Shown: positions 16,901-26,652, numbered from the stretch's first letter. The stretch: 64,000 nt of DNA from CAWBRT01 sp963696525 (GCA_963696525.1 CAVOKO010000011.1:310001-374000); one strand, 5' to 3'. Program-made: numbers and translations. The notes: a model not told the origin generated them from the letters alone.

Positions 16901-17394
16901 CGCCTTAGCTCAGAGTAGCCCGATTGGGGCGATGTATGCAATGGTACGAGGCCCCTTCTTGCTCTGCCGCGACCAAACCCGGTCTGACGGCTTCGACGAT
17001 CTTGGCAAGGAAACAAATCCCCCAGTAACCATGCCGATTCCCTTCTAAGTGGATTTTCCGCTTGCGCCCGAGCCGGAACGGCGCTCTAATTTGAGGCCGC
17101 AAGATAATGCTGCTTGCAGCACCCGTACCGAAACGAGGTTGAGGGTACCTGTCGAGATACGAGGATTTTTTCATAAACCCACAAGCGGGTGAAGGAGGGT
17201 ATCGTAGCGACGACCCAAGATGACATCCCACGGAGGTTCACCCGAGTTGCCGTGCCCTCAAACGGCGCTTGATAGCTTCGATACAATGGCCGGGCGTGGT
17301 CAGCGACTGCGCCCGGTTCAAGATAGGAGGCACTGTAAACGCATTGGGTAATGGCCGTGAACGCCAAAAATGCCGGGCATCAGTATTGCAAATA
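16901..17394. other. 494-bp gap, nothing recognised
   Basis: Open frames here on both strands lack ribosome-binding sites and family patterns. No tRNA, strong hairpin or repeat was seen. Confidence 0.4.
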
Positions 17395-17586
17395 ATGGAC
17401 GCCGAGAAGATCATCGCCGAAATAGAGTTGCTTGAGCATATCGCCAAGCTGCCGGATAAAAGGCCGATCCGCATGTCGGATTGGAAGGCGGCAAACCAAA
17501 AACATGACGAAATATATGCGAATAATCCGTGGTTCCGGCTGTGGAAACGGGACAGCGTGAGCACACCTTCCGGCTACAAACCATGA
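17395..17586 (+). CDS. small conserved-looking protein, unknown function
   Basis: A 63-residue protein starting at ATG 17395 (MDAEKIIAEIELLEHIAKLPD). It has an amphipathic N-terminal helix and a C-terminal block DWKAANQKHDEIYANNPWFRLW rich in conserved-type residues. The composition and the clean amphipathic pattern look coding, unlike the upstream part of the frame. No domain is recognised and the ribosome-binding site is weak. Confidence 0.55.
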   Translation: MDAEKIIAEIELLEHIAKLPDKRPIRMSDWKAANQKHDEIYANNPWFRLWKRDSVSTPSGYKP

Positions 17587-18084
17587 TGATTCTCCTAGCA
17601 GGCTCGCACGCCCTTCGGAGTGCGCTGGGGTTGCTTCGATTCGCGATGGGTAGGTTTTCCGACACGGTCAGGTGAGTACACGCAACCTACGCCAGCCAGG
17701 TTTCTACGCTACTGGCATGTTGTGCAGTTCCCTCCCGATACAGCGGGCATATGCGGTCAGCATCTGCAATTTGCAGAGGTCGAGGTTTCCCGCAGTGGTA
17801 ATCCCGGTTGGCCATGCAGCACTGCATGGTCTTGAGTAGGAACCTGATTTACACCGGAATTACGACCTCCCGACCTAAATGAATAATGCATAAGATCCGC
17901 AATAAATTCCGCAATAAATAATGAAAAGGTCCGCCTCGATCGCTTCTCCCACTTGGCCAATGAGTTCGAGACAGACCTAGCCTTGGCATTACGGCAACTG
18001 CGGCGGAATGCGGTAAATAAGGGGAGTGGTGGAGTTTTCGCCAAACTCCGCGACTCATTGTCGCTGTTGCCGCACTGTCCCTAC
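17587..18084. other. 498-bp gap with a small tandem repeat
   Basis: No supported gene. A 12-bp unit CCGCAATAAAT(T/A) occurs twice in tandem at 17897-17920, in an AT-richer patch. Overlapping short frames on both strands look spurious. Confidence 0.4.
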
Positions 18085-19872
18085 TCAGTGCCCAATGCCG
18101 GCCCGCTTCGGCGGATGAGGGGTCCGACAAACAAAGTTTACGGCGTCATCGGTGCTGCCGCTGCCTTGGTACACGGCCGCCTGAGGATAGGGGCACAGGG
18201 GGCGCGTTCGCAGCACAGCCTGGTTGGGGTTGTCATTTGTGTACTTCGTGGCAATGAACTTGTCAGGTGCCGCACCGCGTTCCACCCAGGCCTCTAACGC
18301 GCTTAGAACGTTCTGGGCGGGGTCCAACGACCCTGGTAGCACGGCGAACTGCCCGAAGTTATTGGGGCCAGGTCCAAGGGCGCAGTGTCCCATTCCGGGT
18401 ACCATGAACAGGCGAAAGAATTTGTCGGTTTCGTGCCTGGCCCGCCTGTACCTCCAATCACCGACCTTGCCATGAGCGCCGGCAATATTCCGAACCACGC
18501 TTTCATAGTAGTTGATCGCATTCCGGGGGTTTGCTAAGGTATCGGCCCAGCCCTGCGGGACGATCAATTTGCCGCCACGCGCCCGAAAGGCCGACAAGTC
18601 CGGGTTCGTGGAGTTGATGATGGCAGCCATCTTCTGATCGGCCAAGGTGATGTCAGTGTCGAAGTTCAGCTTGCGAAAATCCCAATTACGATCGTCGAAA
18701 ATGAAATACTTGAAGAAGTCACTACCCTCTGGTGCCACGAGCCCCGGTTGCGTCGGACTGGTGCAGGGCACGGAGCCGCAAAGACCGCCGGCAACTTGGG
18801 CCCAACTCAGACCATTGTAGGTCGGACGACTCGGGTCGCTGGATTCGCTGCCGGGCTCCAGGCCAGGAAAGATCTGTTGTCCCATGCGCGGGTCAGACGG
18901 GCCCGCATAAATCTTCTTCACCGCTTCCACTTGTGGCGCGGTGAGGCAGGTTGGAGCATCTGCACCCGAACAGAGCAGCACCGAGGGATCGAAATTGCAG
19001 CGTCGCGGGTCATCAATCACACTATCCACGACTCCATCGAGAGCATCACAGGCGGCAACCGCTGCCGCAGTAATCATCGGCAGCTTCGTGCTCGGTATGT
19101 AACTGGCAGGATTGTTCGTGGTTGCCTGTACATCCCATACACGAGTGGCGTACAGATGCGTCCAGAAGTTCACTGGGGCGACCGCCTCAATACCGTCGTA
19201 GTCCTCAGGGAAGCGCTGCGCTTCCATGAGTCCTTCGCGGCCGCCATCTGAGCAACCCGTCCAATAGGAGTGGCGCGGCCCGCGCCCGTAATACGCTTGG
19301 ATGATTGCCTTCGCATTCACCGCAGTAAGATGAGCTGCCCGATAGCCCCAGTCGACGATACGCTCAGGATGTCCGAGCGCGAAGCTTCCACCGGGCGTGA
19401 CGGAGGAGTCATGGCCCGTATCGGTGCCGGCAACTGCATACCCGCGCTGAAGCCCAACCGCCATTCCCTCGCGGGGGAAGTTGAAGCTGCCCTGGAAGTC
19501 GGCATTGCCATTGCCGTTGAACTTTCCATTCCAACCAGAAACCGGCATCCAAACTTCAAATTTAATGATCGAGTCGCTGGTTGGCGTCGCGATTCCTGCC
19601 ACATAGCAAAACGCGGGGAGAACTGTACTCGGGACGCTACCGTACATAACGATGGGTGCCGCACCCGGCGGGGCGAACGCACCAGCAGGAACTGACTGCG
19701 CCCCCGTAATGGTTGTATTCGGCAGCACAAGTGAGGTTAAACTCTCGCACGTTGCCGCTCCTGCGGGCTGGGCGATCAGGCAGCCGAAGGCAATGGCGAT
19801 CGCTGCGATATAAGATGACCCGTGAGATCTCAGTTTAGTCACTGGTGATGTAGCTACTTGGGCGCCACGCAT
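18085..19872 (-). CDS. exported tannase/feruloyl-esterase family hydrolase
   Basis: A 595-residue serine esterase of the tannase family (alpha/beta hydrolase with a lid). The N-terminus has a signal sequence (hydrophobic core around residues 20-37, cleavage near AGAA-T). The catalytic serine lies in WTGCSDGGREG (S208, next to C207). The C-terminal GMGHC supplies the catalytic His beside its partner Cys, the CS-D-HC disulfide arrangement of this family. The start at ATG 19872 has AGAGGA five to six bases upstream; upstream codons of the frame are not family-like. It should cleave ester-linked phenolics (gallate or ferulate esters) outside the cytoplasm, fitting a plant-litter-degrading soil lifestyle. 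Confidence 0.85.
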   Translation of the reverse strand: MRGAQVATSPVTKLRSHGSSYIAAIAIAFGCLIAQPAGAATCESLTSLVLPNTTITGAQSVPAGAFAPPGAAPIVMYGSVPSTVLPAFCYVAGIATPTSDSIIKFEVWMPVSGWNGKFNGNGNADFQGSFNFPREGMAVGLQRGYAVAGTDTGHDSSVTPGGSFALGHPERIVDWGYRAAHLTAVNAKAIIQAYYGRGPRHSYWTGCSDGGREGLMEAQRFPEDYDGIEAVAPVNFWTHLYATRVWDVQATTNNPASYIPSTKLPMITAAAVAACDALDGVVDSVIDDPRRCNFDPSVLLCSGADAPTCLTAPQVEAVKKIYAGPSDPRMGQQIFPGLEPGSESSDPSRPTYNGLSWAQVAGGLCGSVPCTSPTQPGLVAPEGSDFFKYFIFDDRNWDFRKLNFDTDITLADQKMAAIINSTNPDLSAFRARGGKLIVPQGWADTLANPRNAINYYESVVRNIAGAHGKVGDWRYRRARHETDKFFRLFMVPGMGHCALGPGPNNFGQFAVLPGSLDPAQNVLSALEAWVERGAAPDKFIATKYTNDNPNQAVLRTRPLCPYPQAAVYQGSGSTDDAVNFVCRTPHPPKRAGIGH

Positions 19873-20241
19873 TTTGTCCTCTTTCTTCCCTCTTCCGATT
19901 GCTCGCCTCTTAAGCCGCATCGTTCCGTTTTGCGAAAGCATGCGGCCTCGACCAGTGTACCTGCCCGGCGGCATACAAAGGAGCATCAGTTGAAGGAACT
20001 GATCCCGGTGCCCCGGGGCTTTTAAGCCGGAGAACGCAGAAGCCGCTTTTCTGGCAAGAGTCGTTAAAGAACGTGCCCCGCTCGATCAAGCCGGAGATGC
20101 TCTCGACGGGAGTGCTACGTTCTGTGGAGCTGGCGTTCCTCTAGACGGGAACATTTGGACATGGACAAGAGGCAGCGGCGTAACCGTGATTTGAGCCTCC
20201 GCCCCGCATACGGTCAAACGAGTATTCGCGCCAGAAGGGAT
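19873..20241. other. 369-bp gap, nothing recognised
   Basis: This is the upstream region of the tannase-like gene and the downstream region of the exported protein that follows, both on the minus strand. No clear promoter, terminator or repeat was recognised. Confidence 0.35.
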
Positions 20242-20661
20242 TCATTTTGAACTTGCCCCCAGCAACGCACGGAAGATATTACAAGCCACCGCATCGGCTC
20301 CCTTGTTGGAAAGCTGTTTTTCACGCACGACCCGCTGATCTTTCTCCACCAGTTCCTTATGCAACACCTCTGTGTCATCAACCGTAAACTTCATGATCCA
20401 CTGATCTATGCGTTTCTTGCGGCCACGTCCAGTCCATCTCTCTCGCGTGATGTACAGCTCCGGCAAGTCCCCAGGAACCAATGAGGCATAGTACTTGCCG
20501 GACTTCTCGTCCCTCAACAAACTTAAGCCATAGTCCGAAGGCTGCCCCATCTCGACAATCAGCTCAACGAGTGCGGCGAAATTCGCCGGGGATTTACATC
20601 CCTCAGCCCACGCCATAGGCGCCAATAGCACCAGCGCAATAGTTATGAGTAGCTTATTCAT
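20242..20661 (-). CDS. small exported protein, unknown function
   Basis: A 139-residue protein with a clear signal peptide (MNKLLITIALVLLAPMAWA, cleaved before E-G-C). The mature part has two cysteines (in GCKSP and VACNIF) that may form a disulfide, and a mixed alpha/beta pattern with a basic central turn (GRGRKKR). No family is recognised. ATG 20661 is preferred to 20682 because it begins the signal peptide. Probably periplasmic. Confidence 0.6.
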   Translation of the reverse strand: MNKLLITIALVLLAPMAWAEGCKSPANFAALVELIVEMGQPSDYGLSLLRDEKSGKYYASLVPGDLPELYITRERWTGRGRKKRIDQWIMKFTVDDTEVLHKELVEKDQRVVREKQLSNKGADAVACNIFRALLGASSK

Positions 20662-20819
20662 GCTCAGCTCAACTGGAAGCAAAGCCGCTGAAATGTATCT
20701 GCATCGAGTTCGTTCAAACGCCGCTAAAGAGAGTCCATGTCGAATAGGCTAGCACTCCGGCGCAATCGTGCGATGCGGAATCCTTCTTTTGAATAGCGCC
20801 GAACCGGTCCAAGAACAAG

Positions 20820-20838
20820 GCGAGCAAGGACTGCTCGC
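20820..20838. promoter_or_regulatory. perfect 7-bp inverted repeat
   Basis: GCGAGCA (20820-20826) and TGCTCGC (20832-20838) form a palindrome with a 5-bp spacer, upstream of the AraC-type direct repeats. It could be an operator for a second regulator or a simple hairpin. Confidence 0.35.
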
Positions 20839-20856
20839 ATCACTCCAAGTACCATT

Positions 20857-20892
20857 TGGCGTATTCTGCATGCACAATGGCGTGTTTTGCAT
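20857..20892 (+). promoter_or_regulatory. AraC-type operator: two 15-bp direct repeats
   Basis: TGGCGTATTCTGCAT (20857-20871) and TGGCGTGTTTTGCAT (20878-20892) match at 13 of 15 positions. Their starts are exactly 21 bp apart, two helical turns, which is the classical layout for an AraC/XylS dimer. The second copy ends 35 bp before the alcohol-dehydrogenase ATG. The obvious ligand is the AraC regulator encoded at 21995, which would control the adh-araC-aldo/keto reductase unit. Confidence 0.65.
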
Positions 20893-20927
20893 ACTCAGAA
20901 AGTGCGGCGGGCATCTAGAATAAATAC

Positions 20928-21990
20928 ATGTTCAACGCGAAAGCCTACTCCGCTGCCAGTGCGAAATCGCCGCTTGCCTCCACCACGATCGCGCGGCGCG
21001 ATCCAACCGAACACGACGTACAGATCGAGATTCTCTTCTGCGGCATCTGTCACTCCGATCTCCACCAGGTCCGGAACGAGTGGAGCGGCGTAATGCCCAC
21101 CGTCTACCCCTGCGTCCCCGGCCACGAGATCGTCGGCCGCGTCACCAAGGTTGGCTCCGCCGTCACCAAGTTCAAGCCCGGCGACCTCGCCGCCGTCGGC
21201 TGCATGGTCGACTCCGACGGCACCTGCCCCGAGTGCCAGGCAGGCCTTGAGCAGTTCTGCCCGAACATCGACCTTCACCTACAACTTCCCCGGACAAACA
21301 TCTTGGAGGCGTCACCTACGGCGGCTACTCCGACAGCATCGTCGTCGACCAGAGGTTCGTCCTGCGCGTTCCTTCGAACCTTAACCTCGCCGGAGCCGCT
21401 CCTTTGCTTTGCGCCGGAATCACTACTTACTCGCCGATGCGCCACTGGGGCGTCACCAAGGGCAAGAAAGTTGGCGTGGTCGGTCTCGGCGGACTGGGCC
21501 ACATGGGCGTGAAGTTTGCCCATGCGCTCGGAGCCCACGTTGTCGTCTTCACGACTTCACCCAACAAGAAGGAAGACGCACTCCGCCTCGGAGCAGACGA
21601 GGTCGTGATCTCGCGGAATGCGGACGAGATGCAAAAGCATGCTCGGCAGCTTCGACTTCATTCTCGACGCTGTCTCCGCCGATCACGACATCAACGCCTA
21701 TATCAATCTGCTGCGCCGCGATGGCAACATCACCCTCGTCGGCGCGCCGGAGAAGCCTCTCGCCGTTTCGGCCTTCGGTCTGATCATGCGGCCGCCGCAG
21801 CCTCTCCGGATCGCCCATCGGCGGCATTGCCGAAACCCAGGAGATGCTCGATTTCTGCGGGCAGCACAACATCACCGCCGATGTCGAAGTCATCCCGATC
21901 CAGAAGGTCAACGAAGCTTACGAGAGACTGCTCAAGTCGGATGTGAAGTACCGCTTCTCGATCGATATGGCTTCTCTCAAATCTGAGTAA
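20928..21990 (+). pseudogene. zinc alcohol dehydrogenase (YahK/CAD type), frameshifted
   Basis: The full length of a roughly 350-residue NADP-dependent zinc alcohol dehydrogenase can be followed across three frames. Intact blocks are CGICHSDLHQ and PCVPGHEIVG (catalytic zinc), the structural-zinc region (only CPECQAG..QFC clearly seen), GGYSDSIVVDQRFVLRVP, the Rossmann loop VGLGGLGHMGVKFA, LDAVSADHDINAY and the C-terminal QKVNEAYERLLKSDVKYRFSIDMASLK. Four frame changes occur, near 21267-21271, 21291-21296, 21643 and 21790. Each behaves as one extra base, and no internal stop mutations are present. Either a very recent pseudogene or insertion-type sequence errors. It heads the unit with the AraC regulator and the aldo/keto reductase, suggesting aldehyde reduction or detoxification. 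Confidence 0.8.
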
Positions 21991-21994
21991 AGCG

Positions 21995-23002
21995 ATGAAT
22001 AAGCACTTTCGCGTGTCTGGCACCACATTTCAGAAGTTGGAAGAACTGGGAGTCAGCGCCGCTGCGGTCCTCCGCAGGGCGGGGCTCCCCCAGGGATATA
22101 GCAAAGAACCGCGCGTGCTACTCAAGACCGAGGAACTCTTTGCGCTGTGGCGTGCGATTGGCGAAGTGAGCACCAATCCTGCGATCGGCCTCCAACTCGG
22201 CGCAGAAACCAGGACTGAACGATTCCACCCCATCGGTCTCGCCGCTCTGTCATCGGAAAACTTCGGTTCAGCCGTGCAGCAAATGGCTCGCTACAAACAG
22301 CTCACCTGTCCGGAAGAGATCCTGCAAGAAAAAGACGACGAAGAGTGGAGCATCCAGTTCCACTGGCTCCTGGCGGATGAAGTCGAGCCTCCGGTGCTGA
22401 ACGAATGCTGCTTCGCTTGGGTGCTCTCAATCGCTCGCCACGGCACGGGTACGCGCCTCTCGCCGCTCCGCGTGGAGTTCGTGCGGCCTCGCGCGCACGT
22501 GAAGACCATTGAGCGTCACTTTGGCTGTCCCGTGGTCTGCGGAGCCGGTCGCAACGCCATCGTGTTTCGCGTGGCCGACGCTCAGCGCCCGTTCGTCACG
22601 CGCAATGCCGAGCTTCTGGAAATGCTTGCGCCGCAGTTTGAGGAAGAGCTGAAGCAGGAGAACGTCGACGAGAACTTCATCGAGCGTGTCCGCTTAGCGA
22701 TACAGCAGAAACTCACAGGCCGGCGTCCCAACATCGAGGACATCGCCGACGCGCTACATATCAGCTCCCGTACTTTGCAGCGGCGTTTGCAAGACGAAGG
22801 ATCTAGCTTCCAGCGTGTCTTAGAAGAAGCTCGTCATCAGCTTGCTCGCCACTATCTCAACAACTCCGTCCTCGAGCTGAATGAAGCTGCCTACCTTCTC
22901 GGATACAACGACGCAAATTCATTCGTTCGCGCTTTCCGCACCTGGGAGGGAGTTCCACCCGCTCGCTGGCGCGAAGAGCAGCGTGCAAAGGCAGCATCGT
23001 AG
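21995..23002 (+). CDS. AraC-family transcriptional regulator (OruR/ArgR-like)
   Basis: A 335-residue regulator with an N-terminal arabinose-binding-like sensor domain (about residues 15-200, including RFHPIGLAALSSENFGSAVQQMARY) and a C-terminal double helix-turn-helix (about 235-330). Its first helix-turn-helix is IEDIADALHISSRTLQRRLQ and its second ends in YNDANSFVRAFRTWEGVPPARWR. It begins four bases after the dehydrogenase stop and is followed 44 bp later by the aldo/keto reductase, so it lies inside the unit it probably controls, through the 21-bp-phased repeats at 20857-20892. The inducer is probably an aldehyde or related metabolite, by analogy with YqhC-YqhD-DkgA; that is inference. 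Confidence 0.88.
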   Translation: MNKHFRVSGTTFQKLEELGVSAAAVLRRAGLPQGYSKEPRVLLKTEELFALWRAIGEVSTNPAIGLQLGAETRTERFHPIGLAALSSENFGSAVQQMARYKQLTCPEEILQEKDDEEWSIQFHWLLADEVEPPVLNECCFAWVLSIARHGTGTRLSPLRVEFVRPRAHVKTIERHFGCPVVCGAGRNAIVFRVADAQRPFVTRNAELLEMLAPQFEEELKQENVDENFIERVRLAIQQKLTGRRPNIEDIADALHISSRTLQRRLQDEGSSFQRVLEEARHQLARHYLNNSVLELNEAAYLLGYNDANSFVRAFRTWEGVPPARWREEQRAKAAS

Positions 23003-23046
23003 CCGGGCCATTTCTGTATAGAGAAACAAATTTGAAAGGGAGAGAA

Positions 23047-24045
23047 ATGAAAAATCGCAAGCTTGGAAAAAGCAATCTGGAAGTATCGGCCATCGGCCTC
23101 GGCTGCATGGGGATGAGCTTTAGCTACGGCCCCCCTAAAGACAAGCAGGAGATGACCTCGCTGATTCGGTCGGCAGTTGAACGCGGCGTCACATTCTTCG
23201 ATACGGCCGAGGTCTACGGCCCGTTTACGAACGAAGAGCTTGTGGGCGAAGCACTCGCTCCCTTCCGCGGGAAAGTGGTGATTGCCACCAAGTTCGGCTT
23301 CGATCTGAGTGGCGCCGATAATCGGCCGGGAGCGGCAGGTCTGAATAGCCGGCCGGAGCACATCAAGCAGGCCGTCGAAGGCTCGCTCAAGCGGCTCAAG
23401 GTCGAGACAATCGACCTGCTCTATCAGCACCGGGTTGACCCGAACGTGCCGATCGAAGACGTCGCCGATGCGGTGAAGGAACTGATTCAAGCAGGCAAGG
23501 TCAAGCACTTCGGACTGTCCGAGGCAGGCGCAAAGACGATTCGTCGCGCGCACGCCGTTCAGCCGATCACTGCTCTCCAAAGCGAATACTCGCTATGGAC
23601 AAGAACCCCCGAGAAGGAAGTGATACCGACCCTCGAGGAACTCGGGATTGGTCTCGTGCCGTACAGCCCTCTCGGGAAGGGCTTCCTGACGGGAGCAATG
23701 AACGAAAACACGACATTCGACAGCTCCGATTTCCGCAGCGGCCTCCCACGCTTCACGCCGGAGGCTCTCAAGGCGAATCAGGCCCTGATTAAACTGCTCA
23801 GCAGCATCGCGGAACGGAAGAAAGCGACCCCTGCTCAGATCGCACTCGCTTGGCTGCTCGCTCAAAAGCCGTGGATTGTTCCGATCCCAGGCACGACGAA
23901 GTTGTCTCGCCTGGACGAGAACATCGGCTCAGTCGCAATCGAACTCACTTCCGGCGAGCTACGCGAAATCGACAGCGCCGCCTCAAAGATCAAGGTAGAA
24001 GGGGCTCGCTACCCAGAACGCCTGGAGAAAATGACCGGCCTCTGA
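23047..24045 (+). CDS. aldo/keto reductase
   Basis: A 332-residue NADPH-dependent aldo/keto reductase of the YhdN/AKR13-like group. The catalytic tetrad is present: D52 and Y57 (FFDTAEVYG), K82 (ATKFGF) and the His of LLYQHRVDP. The coenzyme-binding end reads PIPGTTKLSRLDENIGS. ATG 23047 is chosen because GGGAGAG sits just before it. Cytoplasmic; reduces aldehydes and ketones to alcohols. It completes the adh-araC-AKR unit. Confidence 0.9.
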   Translation: MKNRKLGKSNLEVSAIGLGCMGMSFSYGPPKDKQEMTSLIRSAVERGVTFFDTAEVYGPFTNEELVGEALAPFRGKVVIATKFGFDLSGADNRPGAAGLNSRPEHIKQAVEGSLKRLKVETIDLLYQHRVDPNVPIEDVADAVKELIQAGKVKHFGLSEAGAKTIRRAHAVQPITALQSEYSLWTRTPEKEVIPTLEELGIGLVPYSPLGKGFLTGAMNENTTFDSSDFRSGLPRFTPEALKANQALIKLLSSIAERKKATPAQIALAWLLAQKPWIVPIPGTTKLSRLDENIGSVAIELTSGELREIDSAASKIKVEGARYPERLEKMTGL

Positions 24046-24327
24046 GCGGCGCGGGCTTTGATCCGGTGCATTGCGGCCCTCTTAACATTGCTCGATACAC
24101 CGAGCCGCTAGCACTGGTCCGTCGCCCAACTCGCAACGAGGGCAAAGGTGGCCCGGACTCCAGTACCAATACGAGCGGATTGTCCAATAGTTATGTCCAA
24201 GAACTGATGAAGGAATTATGAGTGTATGAGCAGAGAGCCGGCATTCTTGAGGGAAAATGTCGACCTTCAGTTTTCCTGCGGACACGGAGAATCAAACCCG
24301 CTCTCGAACTAATCTACGCCTACATCG
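24046..24327. other. 282-bp convergent intergenic region
   Basis: Lies between the ends of the aldo/keto reductase and the methyltransferase genes. No strong bidirectional terminator was recognised. Confidence 0.3.
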
Positions 24328-25101
24328 TTAATCCTCCAAGCGGGTGCATACATAGGCTTCTGTACGGTATGGAAAAGCAATCTCTCCTTTTTGGCGCAAG
24401 GCCGGATGGGAGGCTATCAAGGCATGTAATTGCTCGGCTACCTTAAGCTTTTCGCCATCTGGCAAAGCTGCGATAAAGCTAACTGACAGAAAGCGGTCAA
24501 GAATTACCTGTTGGGCAATTCCGACATGCTGATATTCAAACGAGGTTTTTTCCGGCGCTGTGAAGTATCTACCGTCGAACGGCTTTCGCCAGTCTCCCTT
24601 ATAAAAACGTGGCGCATCTCCTTCGTAGGGGGTGATAATTTTGGTGATTGCCGATACCCAATCTACCGATTCGTCCCGAACATTCCAAATCAGCCCAAGC
24701 TTACCGCCTGGTTTAAGAACACGGTGAATTTCCCGAAGTGCTACCTCAGATGCAAACCAATGAAAAGCTTGCGCACAAACCAGAGCATCCACTGAACCCG
24801 TGTCTAATGGAATAGCTTCAGCACGCCCAGGGAGCAACCGCACCCCTGGCAAAGTTTTTTCAAGTTGCAAATACATCTCCTCCACGGGCTCTATAGCGAC
24901 GATATTTGCTCCAGTTTGCGCCAGTAGTCTTGTGAATTTCCCAGTGCCCGCACCAAGGTCGACTACGAGTTTGCCCGTTGTAACACCTAAGTTATCCTTG
25001 AGCCAAAGCAAGATACCGCTGGGGTATTCCGGACGGCCTTGGGCATAGGTTTGCGCCACAATGGAATAACCTCGTTGTGCGGCTTTATGGATTTCGGTCA
25101 T
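24328..25101 (-). CDS. class I SAM-dependent methyltransferase
   Basis: A 257-residue methyltransferase of the UbiE/Methyltransf_11 type. Motif I is VVDLGAGTGKFT (about 46-57), the acidic post-I loop is IVAIEPVEEM, motif II lies around ALVCAQAFHWF and motif III is VLKPGGKLGLIWN. The QAFHWF sequence is typical of trans-aconitate/ubiquinone-like small-molecule methyltransferases. The substrate is unknown. It is monocistronic on the minus strand, following the amidohydrolase gene with a 141-bp gap. Confidence 0.85.
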   Translation of the reverse strand: MTEIHKAAQRGYSIVAQTYAQGRPEYPSGILLWLKDNLGVTTGKLVVDLGAGTGKFTRLLAQTGANIVAIEPVEEMYLQLEKTLPGVRLLPGRAEAIPLDTGSVDALVCAQAFHWFASEVALREIHRVLKPGGKLGLIWNVRDESVDWVSAITKIITPYEGDAPRFYKGDWRKPFDGRYFTAPEKTSFEYQHVGIAQQVILDRFLSVSFIAALPDGEKLKVAEQLHALIASHPALRQKGEIAFPYRTEAYVCTRLED

Positions 25102-25242
25102 AGCAACAGGAATCTCGTTTCTTAAGGCACCACTGTCATAAATCTTACCCCCGCCTTGGCCCCAGGAGACCAGCCGGATGAAAGCAGCAAACCAGGCACA
25201 GTTCAGCCCGGACTAGATCCCCAATATTTAACTGATATTACG

Positions 25243-26652
25243 TCACCACTCGTAAAAGCCGCTGTGCGCGAGATCAACTACCAGCGGAGTCAGTCCTTTT
25301 TCGCGGACAGAGCCGACCCCGGCGGCTGTGGTCACAATACATCCGCCTATGCCGCAGACAAAACCCTTGTGCATGATTACCTGGCCGTTGGCGATAGCCA
25401 TGACCGGTTGCTGACTCGCTAAATCAAGCACGGTCACATCGGCGTCGGCCCCTTCACGGAAATGCCCCTTGTTGGCAAGGCCGAGTATCCGGGCAGGATT
25501 ATAGCTGGCTTTGATTACAAACTCCTGGATAGTAAGCGCCTCCAGCTTGACCAGTGCCAGACCCATCTCGGCGATAACATTGCGGGGGATGCCACCGCCG
25601 TCGGTGCTGATGCAATCGACAACAAAGTCGCCGGAAGAGCGTTTCGCCGCGGCCAGCCTGAGTCGCGGTTCAGGAGGATTGACCTTGAAACCGACGGTGG
25701 CATCGGTTTGTTTTTGCCGCCAGTAGGCGACGGCGTTCGGCCCTGTAGCCAAAATCATTTGGCCGCCGGCCTCCACGTTGATCTGGGCCCAGCCGGCGAG
25801 GATAGCTTTCTCCATGCCGGCTTCACTCGATGCAAAGCCCCCGATAGCCAGACACTTTTGTGTCACAAGGCTCTCGGGCACGCCGCCGCCGCACTTGGCG
25901 CTGGTGCCGTTTACCGGCGACAGGTAGGACTCGGTGCGGATGTTGGGATTTTCATTCAGGGCGGCAACGACTTCCTCGGCCTCGGCCATATAAGGCCGAG
26001 TCAAGCCTCGACAGTAGCTGTTGACATGAGCAATATGCAGCGAATGGCCCTGCGCCAGAGCCACGGCTTCCAGAAAGCCCTCGATGTTGGAACCACTCTT
26101 TTTGCTGCCGGCGTGAAAGGCGATGTACGCTTTGTAGCGGTTGGCCACCGCGATGGCCCGGGCAGTGGCATCCGGGGTCAGCGGATAGTGTCCTCCCAAA
26201 AGCTTAAAGCCAATAGCTCCCTGGGCAAGACACTTTTCCAGAAGGTTCTGCAACTCACTCTCGCCTGGGTCTTCGTCAGCCACGGTATGACCGGGACGTA
26301 CGTAGTTAATGCATGCGATGTTGAGACCTACGCCATAGTCCCTGGCAATATCCAAAACACTGTCAACCGGGCCCGACATATCCAGCGCCGTAGTAACCCC
26401 GGCCCGGGCCAGCATCTTGTGGGCGAATCTGCCGCCGAGCCAGGTGGACGCGTGGACGTGAAGATCGACAATCCCCGGCACGACATGAAGACCGGTCGTA
26501 TCGAACAGCTCTTTGGCCTGAGCAGAATCGAGATCAGGAGCCACTTCTACGATCTGGCCGCCTCGGATAGCCAGATCCATGATTCCTTCCCGCTGGGTGG
26601 TAGGGTCCACCACCAGCCCGTTTTTCAGCAATAAGTCATAGCGATAGGCCAT
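25243..26652 (-). CDS. amidohydrolase (dihydroorotase/hydantoinase-like)
   Basis: A 469-residue amidohydrolase-superfamily enzyme. It has the beta-sandwich N-terminus (DLLLKNGLVVDPTTQREGIMDLAI), HxH in VDLHVHAS, a candidate carboxylated lysine in GFKLLGG, metal histidines in AFHAGSK and HIAHVNSY, the catalytic Asp in STDGGG, and the closing sandwich GADADVTVLDL. This is a subtype I binuclear metal site. Such enzymes hydrolyse cyclic or linear amides (hydantoins, dihydro-orotate, N-acyl amino acids). The transporter gene 155 bp upstream points to a transported amide or its acid product. Codon use looks different from neighbouring genes, suggesting acquisition as a pair. Confidence 0.82.
   Translation of the reverse strand: MAYRYDLLLKNGLVVDPTTQREGIMDLAIRGGQIVEVAPDLDSAQAKELFDTTGLHVVPGIVDLHVHASTWLGGRFAHKMLARAGVTTALDMSGPVDSVLDIARDYGVGLNIACINYVRPGHTVADEDPGESELQNLLEKCLAQGAIGFKLLGGHYPLTPDATARAIAVANRYKAYIAFHAGSKKSGSNIEGFLEAVALAQGHSLHIAHVNSYCRGLTRPYMAEAEEVVAALNENPNIRTESYLSPVNGTSAKCGGGVPESLVTQKCLAIGGFASSEAGMEKAILAGWAQINVEAGGQMILATGPNAVAYWRQKQTDATVGFKVNPPEPRLRLAAAKRSSGDFVVDCISTDGGGIPRNVIAEMGLALVKLEALTIQEFVIKASYNPARILGLANKGHFREGADADVTVLDLASQQPVMAIANGQVIMHKGFVCGIGGCIVTTAAGVGSVREKGLTPLVVDLAHSGFYEW

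Noticed and set aside
25462..26634. 390-codon open frame on the plus strand
   Set aside because: Fully antisense to the amidohydrolase at 25243-26652; no family pattern or ribosome-binding site.
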